Assembly (NCBI RefSeq): GCF_045679555.1
Contig: NC_092087.1
Location: forward strand, 87,890,390-87,954,389
Length of the DNA stretch: 64,000 nt
Direction of reading: 5' to 3'
Origin: Salvelinus alpinus
Taxonomy: Eukaryota > Chordata > Actinopteri > Salmoniformes > Salmonidae
The notes beneath the pieces are model-generated. The model was not told where the DNA came from. It saw only the letters and a program-made list of their open reading frames with translations, and did no database searches. Positions 34,001-43,739 of the stretch are shown here, in pieces. The position numbers were made by a program, and so were the translations under genes. Numbering within the stretch: the first letter of the stretch is position 1; every line of letters begins with the position of its first letter.

Positions 34001-35297
34001 CACACTGCTAGCTGTGGTCTAAGGCACTGCATCACACTGCTAGCTGTGGTCTAAGGCACTGCATCACACTGCTAGCTGTGGTCTAAGGCTCTGCATCACA
34101 CCGCTAGCTGTGGTCTAAGGCTCTGCATCACACTGCTAGCTGTGGTCTAAGGCTCTGCATCACACTGCTAGCTGTGGTCTAAGGCTCTGCATCACACTGC
34201 TAGCTGTGGTCTAAGGCTCTGCATCACACTGCTAGCTGTGGTCTAAGGCTCTGCATCACACTGCTAGCTGTGGTCTAAGGCTCTGCATCACACTGCTAGC
34301 TGTGGTCTAAGGCTCTGCATCACACTGCTAGCTGTGGTCTAAGGCTCTGCATCACACTGCTAGCTGTGCCAATAGAGATCCTGGGTTCGAGTCCAGGCTC
34401 AGTCGCAGCCGGCCCATGGGGCTGCGCACAATTTGCCCAGCGTCGTCCGGGTTAGGGGAGGGTTTGGCCGGCAGGGATGTCCTTGTCCCATCGCACACTA
34501 GCGAATCCTGTGGCGGCCGGGCGCAGTACACACTGACACTGTCGCCAGGTGTAAGGTGTTTCCGCCGACACATTGGTGCTTCCGGGTTAAGCGGGCATTG
34601 TGTCAAGAAGCAGTGCGGCTTGGCTGGGTCGTGTTTCGGAGGGCACACGGCTCTCGGCCTTCGCCTCTCCCGAGTCCGTACGGGAGTTGCAGCGATGAGA
34701 CAAGACTGTAACTACCAATTGGATACCACGAAATTGGGGAGATTTATAATAAAAAAATAAAACATGTTTTATATAAAATGTAATAAATGAAAAAAACATA
34801 AACAGTCTAATTACGGATAAAGCAGAAATGTGGGTTTTTAAGCATGATTTAAATACCTTGGTGCTCCTTGAGGCCGTGTCCAAGTCGGCGATCACCCCAA
34901 TACGGTACCGGATGCTCCCGGACACAATCCTCTCCGGCGGGCTGAGAGGATATGTGTCGTTGTAGTGTTTATTCTTCGATTTGACGCCGCCGTTGGATCC
35001 CACTGCAGCCACCGGTTGACGGTTACCATTATTGTTTACTTCCTTGTCATTGTTCGTCCACCAGCTTTGCGCCCCGTTACCGTGGTGATGGAGGCGGTCA
35101 GAGGAGACGCCGCCGAAGAAGTCATTGCCGCCAGTCCCGACCCCCGTCGTCTGGTGCAGGTAGAGCAGCAGGGTGAGGGCGAGGAGCGTTGCCACGGTGA
35201 TGGCCCTCCATTTTAGGCGGAAGCGGGGGTCGGAGGCAGCGCAGGCCATGAAGGCCAGGGCGGGAAGGCCTCGAACGGAGATCCGCAGGGAATTCAT
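28038..35297 (-). CDS. cant1: Calcium-activated nucleotidase 1 (apyrase family), complete
   Basis: Ca2+-dependent nucleoside diphosphatase (UDP, GDP) of ER/Golgi, needed for proteoglycan synthesis in vertebrates. Five coding exons in transcript order: 35297-34857, 33011-32885, 29949-29809, 28849-28646, 28408-28038. They total 1284 nt, 427 residues, with all phases consistent. A type II membrane anchor lies near residues 35-55 ([13 protein letters not shown]). Then follow [27 protein letters not shown] (metal site), [74 protein letters not shown] and the C-terminus YEGLEFI. I chose [10 protein letters not shown] as the start because it matches the family N-terminus. An upstream in-frame ATG at 35363 would add 22 residues but lies just before a good acceptor (ATTATCTCAG), so that part is probably intron. 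Human CANT1 has 401 residues. Exon 28849-28646 is preceded by an array of partial copies of itself. Confidence 0.94.
28782..29790 (-). repeat. 117-bp array of partial cant1 exon copies with acceptors
   Basis: Seven essentially identical 117-bp units, starting near 28896, 29013, 29130, 29247, 29364, 29481 and 29598, plus a diverged copy ending near 29785. On the minus strand each holds the intron end CCTCTGTGTAG and the first 68 coding bases of exon 28849-28646 ([18 protein letters not shown]). Each then leaves the exon with ATCACCAGGACC and an in-frame stop. No copy has a strong donor. Confidence 0.95.
29956..30276. repeat. 20-bp minisatellite next to a cant1 acceptor
   Basis: About sixteen units of ACGATCATCAGTCGGTCAAT and close variants (CAATGATCAG, CAGTACGATG). 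On the minus strand it ends about 6 bp before the acceptor of exon 29949-29809, with only CCCTCAG between. Confidence 0.94.
30303..32068. mobile_element. Decayed Tc1-like transposon with nested SINE
   Basis: Long inverted ends: ACAGAAAGTATTCACACTCC on the left and the inverted match (GGAGTATGAATACTTTCTG) on the right. Internal direct repeats such as GTCATTACGGGGTATTGTG sit near the right end, an IR/DR plan. The interior resembles a Tc1-type transposase region with many breaks and no long open frame. A SINE sits inside at 30640-30836. Lies in a cant1 intron. Confidence 0.88.
30640..30836 (-). mobile_element. tRNA-derived SINE inside the Tc1-like element
   Basis: Minus strand: GCGGCAGGTAGCCTAGTGGT head, B-box region near 30765-30790, and the tail AGTTAAATAAAGGTTCAATA. 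Its position inside the transposon makes it the younger insertion. Confidence 0.9.
32231..32434. mobile_element. MITE with TTTAAACCAGTGGCTTTCAA ends
   Basis: About 200-bp foldback: left TAAACCAGTGGCTTTCAAAC, right GTTTGAGAACCCCTGGTTTA. The interior has TTGAATCAGGTGTGCTAGCT. Confidence 0.85.
32778..32868. mobile_element. Foldback MITE, AATGGCACCCTATTC family
   Basis: Compact copy: left AGTCCCAAATGGCACCCTAT, right ATAGGGAAGAGAGTGCCATT. It ends about 17 bp before the 3' border of cant1 exon 33011-32885. Confidence 0.8.
33258..34760 (+). mobile_element. SINE whose A-box segment is expanded about 34-fold
   Basis: Head GGGCCTCCCGAGTGGAGCTG at 33259, then a 32-bp unit (TGTGGTCTAAGGCTCTGCAT plus CACACTGCTAGC) repeated to about 34366. 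After it come the normal SINE continuation with B box (GGGTTCGAGTCCAGGCTC near 34383), the long body (GTCGTCCGGGTTAGGGGAGG, TTGTGTCAAGAAGCAGTGCG) and the 3' end ACCAATTGGATACCACGAAA followed by A-rich sequence. The ordinary salmonid SINE has this 32-bp segment once. Two main variants alternate in blocks: GGCACTGC and GGCTCTGC. Confidence 0.93.
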
Positions 35298-35499
35298 GGA
35301 ACTGGAATCATCAGGACCACCACCACGTTCCGGCTCTGAATTATACCCTGAGATAATGGACATGGGGGAGGGAAAGAAAGGACGGGTGAGTGAGTGAGAG
35401 ATGGACAGAGCAAAAAAAGCCAGAGATGCAGGGGGTAAAAGGGGAAAGAGAATTGGAAAAAGAAAAGGAGTGGAAAAGGGAAGAGGAAAAGAGCAAATG

Positions 35500-36200
35500 T
35501 TCATTCATTATATTGTCCACTGTTTATTATTATACTGCAGCCTGGTGCTGAACACTGTATTGTTTATTGTTATACTGCAGCCTGGTGCTGAACACTGTAT
35601 TGTTTATTGTTATACTGCAGCCTGGTGCTGAACATTATATTGTCCACTGTTTATTATTATACTGCAGCCTGGTGCTGAACACTATATTGTTTATTGTTAT
35701 ACTGCAGCCTGGTGCTGAACACTGTATTGTTTATTGTTATACTGCAGCCTGGTGCTGAACATTATATTGTCCACTGTTTATTATTATACTGCAGCCTGGT
35801 GCTGAACACTATATTGTTTATTATTATACTGCAGCCTGGTGCTGAACATTATATTGTCCACTGTTTATTGTTATACTGCAGCCTGGTGCTGAACATTATA
35901 TTGTCCACTGTTTATTATTATACTGCAGCCTGGTGCTGAACACTATATTGTCCACTGTTTATTGTTATACTGCAGCCTGGTGCTGAACATTATATTGTTT
36001 ATTGTTATACTGCAGCCTGGTGCTGAACATTATATTGTCCACTGTTTATTATTATACTGCAGCCTGGTGCTGAACATTATATTGTCCACTGTTTATTGTT
36101 ATACTGCAGCCTGGTGCTGAACATTATATTGTTTATTATTATACTGCAGCCTGGTGCTGAACATTATATTGTCCACTGTTTATTGTTATACTGCAGCCTG
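35500..36200. repeat. 34/47-bp composite minisatellite upstream of cant1 start
   Basis: About seventeen units of GTTATACTGCAGCCTGGTGC plus TGAACATTATATTGTTTATT; some have an added CCACTGTTTATT. It begins about 140 bp upstream of the acceptor inferred for the first coding exon of cant1, so it is probably in the 5' intron. Confidence 0.93.
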
Positions 36201-36786
36201 TAAAATGTATTATGCGAGAGATGGTGGTGGACATGCCTTTATCAGCAAATATTGGTTTATTATCCAGCATATGGAAGTAAACATGGAGTCACGTGATGAG
36301 ATGGTGTGTGTGGGCCTCCCACTATGACTCAGGACAGCATGCAGTTTATTAGGCTACAGATGAAATAAGTCATGATGAACTTCACAGGGTGGTGAAAGTA
36401 CACAGTGATGAGCTTGATGCTCCTTTCAATAAATATTGAGGGTCTTATTCTGGTGACATGATTGATGCTTAACTAATAAAAAATCCTCTTGCTCGTATCC
36501 ATAATAACATCATAATGTAGGTAGCCTAACCACACTGCATGTGACAGCTGTGGCTAGAGAACACATGGAGGTGAAAATGTGATGGAAACACATTGAACTT
36601 TAAGTTTTCATGTACCAAATAAAACGTTTAAAAGTACATTTTGTTCACCAAGTCATCATGCACTGACTTTTAACCACAACAAGTCTGTTTGAAGGAAACC
36701 CCACTGTTGGGAAAATGCAAAAATGTTTCTTTATGCAGATTTGTTTAAATATTTGCATGAAGATCTGTCAGCAAATTAGATAGAAA

Positions 36787-37115
36787 CCAGCTAGTGACTG
36801 AACAAGGCTCCCCAGGACTGGGTCGTATTCACTAGACACTAAACCAGCTAGTGACTGAACAAGGCTCCCCAGGACTGGGTCGTATTCACTAGACCAGCTA
36901 GTGACTGAACAAGGCTCCCCAGGACTGGGTCGTATTCACTAGACCAGCTAGTGACTGAACAAGGCTCCCCAGGACTGGGTCGTATTCACTAGACACTAAA
37001 CAAAAGAAAACAGACAGAAACTGAACTTATCCAATAAGAAAGAATGTCCGTTTTTTTTTGCGTAACATTTCCTGTTGCAACAAGTTTGCACTAATGAATA
37101 TGACCCTGGGCTACC
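36787..37115. mobile_element. MITE with left end repeated four times
   Basis: A segment of about 53 bp (CTAGTGACTGAACAAGGCTC, then CCCAGGACTGGGTCGTATTC and ACTAGAC) occurs four times at 36787-36995. It is followed by the rest of a foldback element: GAAACTGAACTTATCCAATA and the end AATGAATATGACCCTGGG, which pairs with CTGGGTCGTATTC. Relatives lie at 41950-42085 and 63131-63298. Confidence 0.8.
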
Positions 37116-37142
37116 AGCTCTTCTAGGTGTCGTTTACCACTA

Positions 37143-37256
37143 GATACAGATCTAGAGTCAGCTTCACCTACCCCAGTCCCATCTTTAACTAGAAGTAGGG
37201 AAAATGCCAAACTGACCCAACACAACAGCGTATAGGGGCAACTTCCCCCTACCTGA
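37143..37256. mobile_element. Short foldback MITE, same family as 2825-2943
   Basis: Reverse-oriented copy: ATACAGATCTAGAGTCAGCT at the left, CGTATAGGGGCAACTTCC at the right. Confidence 0.65.
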
Positions 37257-37257
37257 A

Positions 37258-37352
37258 CACAGGTGTGGTACCTAAACACCCATTCTGTATGTAGTGTACT
37301 ACTGTTGACATGGTCCCTTAAGGCTCTATGTAGAGAATAGGGTGCCATGGCT
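37258..37352. mobile_element. Worn foldback MITE, ATAGGGTGCCAT family
   Basis: GGTACCTAAACACCCATTCT at the left, then TGTAGTGTACTACTG, and AGAGAATAGGGTGCCATGG at the right. Confidence 0.65.
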
Positions 37353-37398
37353 GGGTGGAGGAGAGGGAACAGGTGTCTTCCAGTTGAAACTGGAGAGG

Positions 37399-37399
37399 G

Positions 37400-37443
<44 letters not shown>
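37399..37443. repeat. (GT)n microsatellite
   Basis: About 22 GT units; the hAT element at 37446 is inserted at its right edge. Confidence 0.95.
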
Positions 37444-37445
<2 letters not shown>

Positions 37446-37536
37446 TAGAGGTCGACCGATTAATCGGAAGGGCCGAATTCAAGTTTTCATAACAATCGGA
37501 AATCGGTAATTCTGGATGCCGATTTTGTCGTTTTTT

Positions 37537-37732
37537 TTACACCTTTATATTTAACTAGGCAAGTCAGTTAAGAACACATTCTTATTTTCAATGACTGCCT
37601 AGGAACGGTGGGTTAACTGCCTTGTTCAGGGGCAGAACGACTGATTTTTACCTTGTCAGCTCAGGGATTCAATCTTGCAACCTTACGGTTAACTAGTCCA
37701 ACGCTCTAACCACCTGCCTCACGAGGAGCCCG
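37537..37732 (-). mobile_element. tRNA-derived SINE inside the hAT element
   Basis: Minus strand: B-box region around 37665-37685 and the tail TTGCCTAGTTAAATATAAAG at the low end. The head is partly worn (CACGAGGAGCC instead of the usual start). Confidence 0.85.
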
Positions 37733-38039
37733 CCTGTTACGCGAATGCAGTAAGAAGCCAAGGTAAGTTGCTAGCTAGCATTAAACTTATCTTATAAAAA
37801 ACAATCAATCAATTATAATCACTAGTTATAACTACACATGGTTGATGATATTAGTTTATCTAGCGTGTCCTGCGTTGCATATAATCGATGCAGTGCGCAT
37901 TCGCGAAAAAGGACTGTCGTTGCTCCAACGTGTACCTAACCATAAACATCAATGCCTTTCTTAAAATCAATACACAGAAGTATATATTTTTAAACCTGCA
38001 TATTTAGCTAAAAGAAATCCAGGTTAGCAGGCAATATTA

Positions 38040-38472
38040 AAAATAAAGGAGAGCCGCACACTCAAGGAGCTCAGATGCAAAAATGTAATTACCAACGTTT
38101 CGACAGCCAAGCTGTCTTCATCAGGGTATAATCACAAACACTGCGGGATGACTCGATTATATAGTGTCAAAAGACACACAGGTGTCTGTAATCATGGCCA
38201 AGAGTGGCCTAATATCATTGGTTCATTCTCAAATATTAAAATGGCATACAAAGAGCAGCATACAAAAAACAAATGGATAGCATACGATCATAGATTCATT
38301 TTAGACTACACAAGCTTACAAACAATTACAATTGCAAAGTCACAATAATCACAAGAATGGGTTCAGATCAAAGTCTACGTTGAGACCGAAGGGAGCAAGG
38401 GTCTTTAAGTTAAAGATCCAGGCAGCCTCTCGTTTTAACAATAAATTATCAAGGTCACCCCCTCTCCTAGGG
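38040..38472 (-). mobile_element. Penelope-like retroelement fragment
   Basis: Flanked by a perfect 14-bp duplication AGCAGGCAATATTA (38026-38039 and 38473-38486). On the minus strand the first bases encode GGDLDNLLLKREAAWIFNLK followed by TLAPFGLNVDFDLNPF and a stop, the usual end of the GIY-YIG endonuclease of Penelope-like elements. The noncoding tail has CTGATGAAGACAGCTTGGCT and AACGTTGGTAATTACA. Only the 3' end of the element is present, which is common for this group. Confidence 0.8.
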
Positions 38473-39189
38473 AGCAGGCAATATTAACCAGGTGAAATTG
38501 TGTCACTTCTCTTGCGTTCATTGCACGCAGAGTCAGGGTACATGCAACAGTTTGGGCCGCCTGGCTCATTGCAAACTAATTTGCCAGAATTTTACGTAAT
38601 TATGACATAACATTGAAGGTTGTGCAATGTAACGGGAATATTTAGACTTATGCCACCCGTTAGATAAAATACAGAACGGTTCTGTATTTCACTGAAAGAA
38701 TAAACGTTTTGTTTTCGAGATGATAGTTTCTGGATTCGACCATATTAATGACCTAAGGCTCGTATTTCTGTGTGTTATTATGTTATAATTAAGTCTATGA
38801 TTTGATAGAGCAGTCTGAGCGATGGTAGGCACCAGCAAGCTCGTAAGCATTCATTCAAACAGCACTTTCGTGCGTTTTGCCAGCAGCTCTTCGCAATGCT
38901 TCAAGCATTGCGCTGTTTATGTCTTCAAGCCTATCAACTCCTGAGATTAGGCTGGTGTAACCGATGTGAAATGGCTAGCTAGTTAGCGGGGTGCGCGCTA
39001 ATAGAGTTTCAAACGTCACTCGCTCTGAGACTTGGGGTAGTTGTTCCCCTTGCTCTGCATGGGTAATGCTGCTTCGAGGGTGGCTGTTGTCGATGTGTTC
39101 CTGGTTCGAGCCCAGGTAGCGGTGAGGAGAGGGATGGAAGCTATACTGTTACACTGGCAATACTAAAGTGCCTATAAGAACATCCAATA

Positions 39190-39347
39190 GTCCCGTGTGG
39201 CTCAGTTGGTAGAGCATGGCGCTTGCAACGCCAGGGTTGTGGGTTCATTCCCCACGGGGGGACCAGGATGAATATGTATGAACTTTCCAATTTGTAAGTC
39301 GCTCTGGATAAGAGCGTCTGCTAAATGACTTAAATGTAAAATGTAGT
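39190..39347 (+). mobile_element. tRNA-derived SINE with TCTGCTAAATGACT tail
   Basis: A box GTGGCTCAGTTGGTAGAGCA, B box GTTGTGGGTTCATTCCCC, and the conserved tail CGCTCTGGATAAGAGCGTCT. A third insertion inside the hAT element. Confidence 0.88.
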
Positions 39348-40011
39348 CAAAGGTATATGAAATACAAATCGTATAGAGAGAAATAGTCCTATAATTCCTA
39401 TAATAACTACAACCTAAAACTTCTTACCTGGGAATATTGAAGACTCATGTTAAAAGGAACCACCAGCTTTCATATGTTCTCATGTTCTGAGCAAGGAACT
39501 TAAACGTTAGCTTTCTTACATGGCACATATTGCACTTTTACTTTCTTCTCCAACACTTTTCAATTATGTTCAATTATTTAAACCAAATTGAACATGTTTC
39601 ATTATTTATTTGAGGCTAAATTGATTTTATTGATGTATTATATTAAGTTAAAATAAGTGTTCATTCAGTATTGTTGTAATTGCCATTATTACAACAACAA
39701 CAAAAAATAAGGTTTTTATATTGAAATCGGCATCGGCTTTTTTTGGTCCTCCAATAATCGGTATCGGCGTTGAAAAATCATAATCGGTCGACCTCTAGTG
39801 TGTGGTACAGACAAGATGACCCGTTCTCTGCATGTCTTGCATCATGGTTGCCAGGGGCAACAGACTTTAAAAAAGGTAGAGACAAGTAGGTACTAGTTCC
39901 GTTGTTCCTCTGTCACAGTTATGCACCCACCCACTTGTACTACTGAGTCACGCAATGCTACAAGACAGGCAACAAGGGCTAGACACTACAATACTGTAGA
40001 ATACGTACCAG

Positions 40012-40192
40012 GGTTCAAATACTATTTGAAATCTTTCAAAGACTTTTAGCGTTTGCTCTCTAGCATGTTGGAGTCCCAGATGGGTGGAGTTTGACTGCTT
40101 GCAACTATTCTATTGGTTCCACTGTGCCCGGCAAGCTCAATCAAGCCCAGATGTATTTGAAATGATTTTAAATAGTATTTGACCCCTGGGAA
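40012..40192. mobile_element. MITE with CAAATACTATTTGAAA ends
   Basis: Left GGTTCAAATACTATTTGAAA, right AAATAGTATTTGACCCCTGG. The same family is at 61488-61660. The interior has GGGTGGAGTTTGACTGC. Confidence 0.8.
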
Positions 40193-40304
40193 ACACACAT
40201 TGTCTCTGTAAGGGGAACCAACTGCTGTGGAGTGGCGTCTCCCTTGATGCTATCTGCCTCTGGTCTAGGAGAGACTAAATGATTACTAAACACTGTAGGA
40301 TGTG

Positions 40305-40408
40305 TCCAAAACGGTACCATATTTCCTGTTTAAGGCACTTATTTTGACCAGGCACCATAGGGTTGAAAAGCAGTGCACTATGTAGGGAATAGGGTGCCAT
40401 TTTGGAAA
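40305..40408. mobile_element. Foldback MITE, GGGTGCCATTTTGGA family
   Basis: Left GTCCAAAACGGTACCATATT, right GTAGGGAATAGGGTGCCATT in inverted arrangement. Confidence 0.8.
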
Positions 40409-40449
40409 GAAGAACTGTTACATAAACACTGGTTCTGTTCCACTTCAGT

Positions 40450-40670
40450 TAGGGGCTCCTGAGTGGTGCAGCGGTCTAAGGAACTGCATCTCAGTGCTAG
40501 AGGCGTCACTACAGACCCTGGTTCTATTCCAGGCTGTATCACATCCGGCTGTGATTGGGAGTCGGCGCACAATTGGCCCAGCGCCGTAAGTGTTTGGTCG
40601 GAGTAGGCCGTCATTGTAAATAAGAATTTGTTCTTAAATGACTTGCATAGTTAAATAAAGGTTTAAAAAA
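40450..40670 (+). mobile_element. tRNA-derived SINE (GCAGCGGTCTAAGG type)
   Basis: Head GGGCTCCTGAGTGGTGCAGC, B box CCTGGTTCTATTCCAGG, body TTGGGAGTCGGCGCACAATT, and tail TAGTTAAATAAAGGTTTAAA. It lies downstream of the probable distant cant1 5' end in the antisense sense. Confidence 0.9.
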
Positions 40671-41099
40671 GAAAGAGATGTCAACAGGTTAGCTGTGTAG
40701 GTAAGGAGAGTAGGATGTATCATCATGAGGTTATCAGCCAGTCTGTGAAGACTTACTGAGGTAGCCGACCACAAGAGACTAACACTGGTCTCTCCTATCA
40801 AAACCATGTGCCTCTAACACAAACACACTCTCACTTTCTCTCACTCAAGCAGTCACTCACCAAATCACCGCCCTCACACTGCATGTCAACCCAAACCTGC
40901 GTGCCACAGAAACCAGCTGTGACAACTATTGATCTCTTCCTCTCTCAGATCCAGCTGTGTTCCGTTATTCACCATTTCTCCTCCTCCTCCTTCCTGAGCG
41001 CTCAGCAACAGGCATATTCCTCTCATTCACTTGCTCGCATTCCTTTCTCCAGCCCCCTATCCTCTATGCCACCCGCTCATCCAGCAAGTGATTTCCATC

Positions 41100-41232
41100 T
41101 CTTCCTCTCTCTCTCCTTTTATCCCTCTCTCCGTCCGTCCCTCCCTCTCTCTGTCTTTGCATCCCTCCCTCTATCACTCCCTCTCTCCGTCCCTCTCTCT
41201 CTCCGTCCGTCCCTGTATCCCCCTCTCTCTAG
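41100..41232. repeat. CT-rich simple repeat
   Basis: Low-complexity CCCTCTCTCCGTCCGTCCC-like sequence. Open frames across it are not credible genes. Confidence 0.75.
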
Positions 41233-41297
41233 TCAGTGAGAGGAAAGGTAGAACTGTGCAATAATGACGGAGAAAAAGAAAAAACTCCAAACCAAGT

Positions 41298-41402
41298 GTG
41301 TCCCAAATGGAACCCTATTCCCTATATAGTACACTACTTTACCATAGTGCCCTGTTCAAAAGTAGAGCACTACATAGGGAATAAGGTGTCATTTGTGATG
41401 CA
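41298..41402. mobile_element. Foldback MITE, ACCCTATTCCCTATATAG family
   Basis: Left GTCCCAAATGGAACCCTATT, right CATAGGGAATAAGGTGTCAT inverted. Confidence 0.85.
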
Positions 41403-41607
41403 ACCAGGTGATGTAACCTAATACAGGTAAATGAGGTAACAATGTTTGATTGACTGGAGCACAAAATAACAAAACGTTAACCCATAAGTAAACAACACAT
41501 AAGAGGCAAAACCACCACTGTTGTTATGGTGATATAATCACTCGCTAATAGGCTGTTATAAAACAATGGATATGTCTCGAATGGCACACTATTCCCTATA
41601 TAGTGCA

Positions 41608-41872
41608 CTACCAGATCAAACTCATTCCATGGAGGGCCGAGTGTCTAATGGTTTTCGCTCCTCCCTTGTATTTGATTTTTCAAATGTTTTTATTTAACCA
41701 GGTAGGCTAGTTGAGAACAAGTTCTCATTTACAACTGCGACCTTGATCAATTAAGGCCATTGATTAGTTAGGAACTCCCCTCACCTGGTCGTCTACATCT
41801 TGAATCGGAAACATTAAAAGGAAACAACAAAACCTGCATAAACTCTATTGAAAGAGTTTGACACCCCTGATA
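41608..41872. mobile_element. MITE carrying a SINE-tail fragment
   Basis: Left CAGATCAAACTCATTCCATG, right GAGTTTGACACCCCTGATA. The interior contains TTTATTTAACCAGGTAGGCT, a piece of SINE tail, inserted or recombined. Confidence 0.7.
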
Positions 41873-41949
41873 TAGCTAGGTCCCCTCCAACAAGACATCA
41901 TGGCCACGAAGACAGGAAGAGAGGTGGAGTCAGAAATCTAGCCAGACTA

Positions 41950-42090
41950 CAAGGGGTGTATTCATTATGGAAACTGTTTAAGAACCAAACGGAAGCAAAC
42001 AGAGAAAAAGGAACTAAACAGGAATGGACCTACCTACCCAAATTTGTCCAATACAAACTCTTGTTCGAGTTTTCCGTTTGGAGTAAACCA
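41950..42090. mobile_element. Worn MITE related to 36787-37115 and 63131-63298
   Basis: GGGGTGTATTCATTATGGAA at the left, then AACCAAACGGAAGCAAACAG and AATTTGTCCAATACAAACTC. The right end is unclear. Confidence 0.6.
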
Positions 42091-43260
42091 TAGATCGATA
42101 GAAGACTCATCATGGATATAAAATGTTAACATGGACATTGTCATTGAGGGCCAACTTGCAAGCACAAAAACAGTCAACAAATGTCAAGCAAATATACACC
42201 CGGCTACCCTATTAATTGAGGTTTTACTGTACTTTAAAATGGAGATAGCTTTCGCTTCAATGGCACTGCCCATTCTGTCACAGACACTATAACTCAACAG
42301 ATACAAAGATGAGTCATCTATCTCTATAGAGTAAAGGGTTTCTGTTGCAAAACTTTTGCAAGAGACTAAACGTTTTGCTATAGAATCGGTGTAATGATTA
42401 CACCCCAGTAATCTTGGGGCAAAACGAATGACTGTCAAACTAGCAGACTGACTGATCTGGCTACTAGTTAGCTTTGATACCTTCACTCCTTAAGGTCCAA
42501 GGACCTTATGCTATTTCCAGAGGTAGACCATCTCTGCAGCCAAAACAGCCACATACTCCATCTAAACGTGAAACGATTATCGCTTGCGATATGGTTCTAG
42601 AAACATAAAGCCCTCTACTTTCATATCACAAAATAATTTCACAAATGCAAAACACATACAATATACACTTACTGCATGCTGTTTTAACCGGCTTCATCAC
42701 AGTCGCAGCTGACAGTATCTTTCAGTGACAACATGTTTCTGGCGGCCTTCTGTTACACACAGGTGTTCGGAGCATGCGAGATAATTAGCATGTCGCATGC
42801 TTCCGTCGGTCTTCCGTAAACAGCTGTAACATGGAGATATGACCTTGTGGGAACACCAACCCTAACCCTATAAAAGGTGTGTTTCAATTTAACCTTTTGT
42901 TTTGAGAAAAGTATGTCTCGCTTATATGAACGATAAGGTTATGATTCCAAAACCGTACCGCATCGATGCGTGTTAATGTTCAGACCGAACGTCTGGGCTC
43001 TTATTAACAAACCTCCACCGTAGACGCCTTCGTCCAATTAACGTTACTCATATGTGTAAAGTAATGGAACAGAGTCATGATCAAGGTCTAACTATGATAC
43101 ATGTAGGAGCTACGTCAAAAGCTAGGTGAATGACTGTCAATCAATGTTAACTTGGAAAAAGTCAGAGAAGGTCGGAAATAATTTCGGAAAATATATTCCA
43201 CTTTTAGCAAGCGCCTAGCTAGCTTGTATAAAAAAACTTTAGCATTAGGGGCTAGCTTTG
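42091..43260. other. Unassigned stretch upstream of cant1
   Basis: No gene or clear repeat family recognised. The sequence is A/T-rich to about 42700 and then gains CpG towards the GC-rich block at 43.4 kb. I cannot exclude regulatory elements. Confidence 0.4.
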
Positions 43261-43374
43261 ATAAATCCGCCTCCAGACTGCTTGTCAGTTGAAATTATCC
43301 GTTACTTTATTATGCCTGGCTTTGTATACTTTAGACAGAGCGTACTTACTGGGTATACTTTAGACAGACCGTAC

Positions 43375-43735
43375 TCACTGGGTGAGAGGGAGGTATCCAC
43401 GTCGCCCCGTAGCGACTGTTTGGAGGAGGTTAATGCGGTGGTTCTCGGTCCCTACTCCCCCTGCTCCATCGCTGGAAGAGAGTTGAGGCAGCCAGCTCTA
43501 CTTCCGCCTTGTCGCTGCTTCCCTGGCGCGAGCGGAATGAACTCTGGAAACTCTGCCAACTTGCCGCGCATGACGACGCACAGCCGCCGCCGCACCGCCT
43601 ACCCGACGCATTCCAACGAGCTTCCTGATTGGTCCGTTCCTTTCCGCGTCGCTTGACCCAGCGTTTGCTTAAAATATTCTGTCCGTCGCGCTGAGTTGAA
43701 CACATTGGCCCTGACCTTCTCGGGTAACCTGTACA
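43375..43735 (-). promoter_or_regulatory. cant1: CpG-rich block, probable cant1 promoter and 5' UTR exon
   Basis: The only GC- and CpG-dense block between the cant1 coding start and afmid. On the minus strand it ends in a good donor (CACCCAGTGAGTACG at about 43369-43383). A second donor-like copy (CCCAGTAAGTACG) lies about 36 bp farther on because the segment ACTGGGTATACTTTAGACAG is duplicated. Assignment to cant1 is inference: the first coding exon has an acceptor-like upstream border and needs a distant 5' exon. Confidence 0.5.
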
Positions 43736-43739
43736 GTCC

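Larger units (their letters stand above)
37446..39797. mobile_element. Non-autonomous hAT-like element with three nested insertions
   Basis: Inverted ends TAGAGGTCGACCGATTAATC and, at the right, its inverted match ending TCGGTCGACCTCTA. They are flanked by matching GTGTGTGG on both sides (37438-37445 and 39798-39805), an 8-bp duplication typical of hAT. Part of the match could come from the GT repeat at the target. No transposase is seen. Inside lie a SINE, a Penelope-like fragment and a second SINE. Confidence 0.85.

Noticed and set aside
33258-34760. Possible cluster of tRNA genes
   Set aside because: The A-box-like unit is repeated, but a B box occurs once and no acceptor stem or anticodon arm forms. 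The flanks are clear SINE sequence.
34587-35504. 305-codon minus-strand frame taken as one cant1 exon with start at 35504
   Set aside because: The frame runs past the donor at 34856 into intron and starts with low-complexity sequence upstream of an acceptor-like site. The family match supports only 35297-34857.
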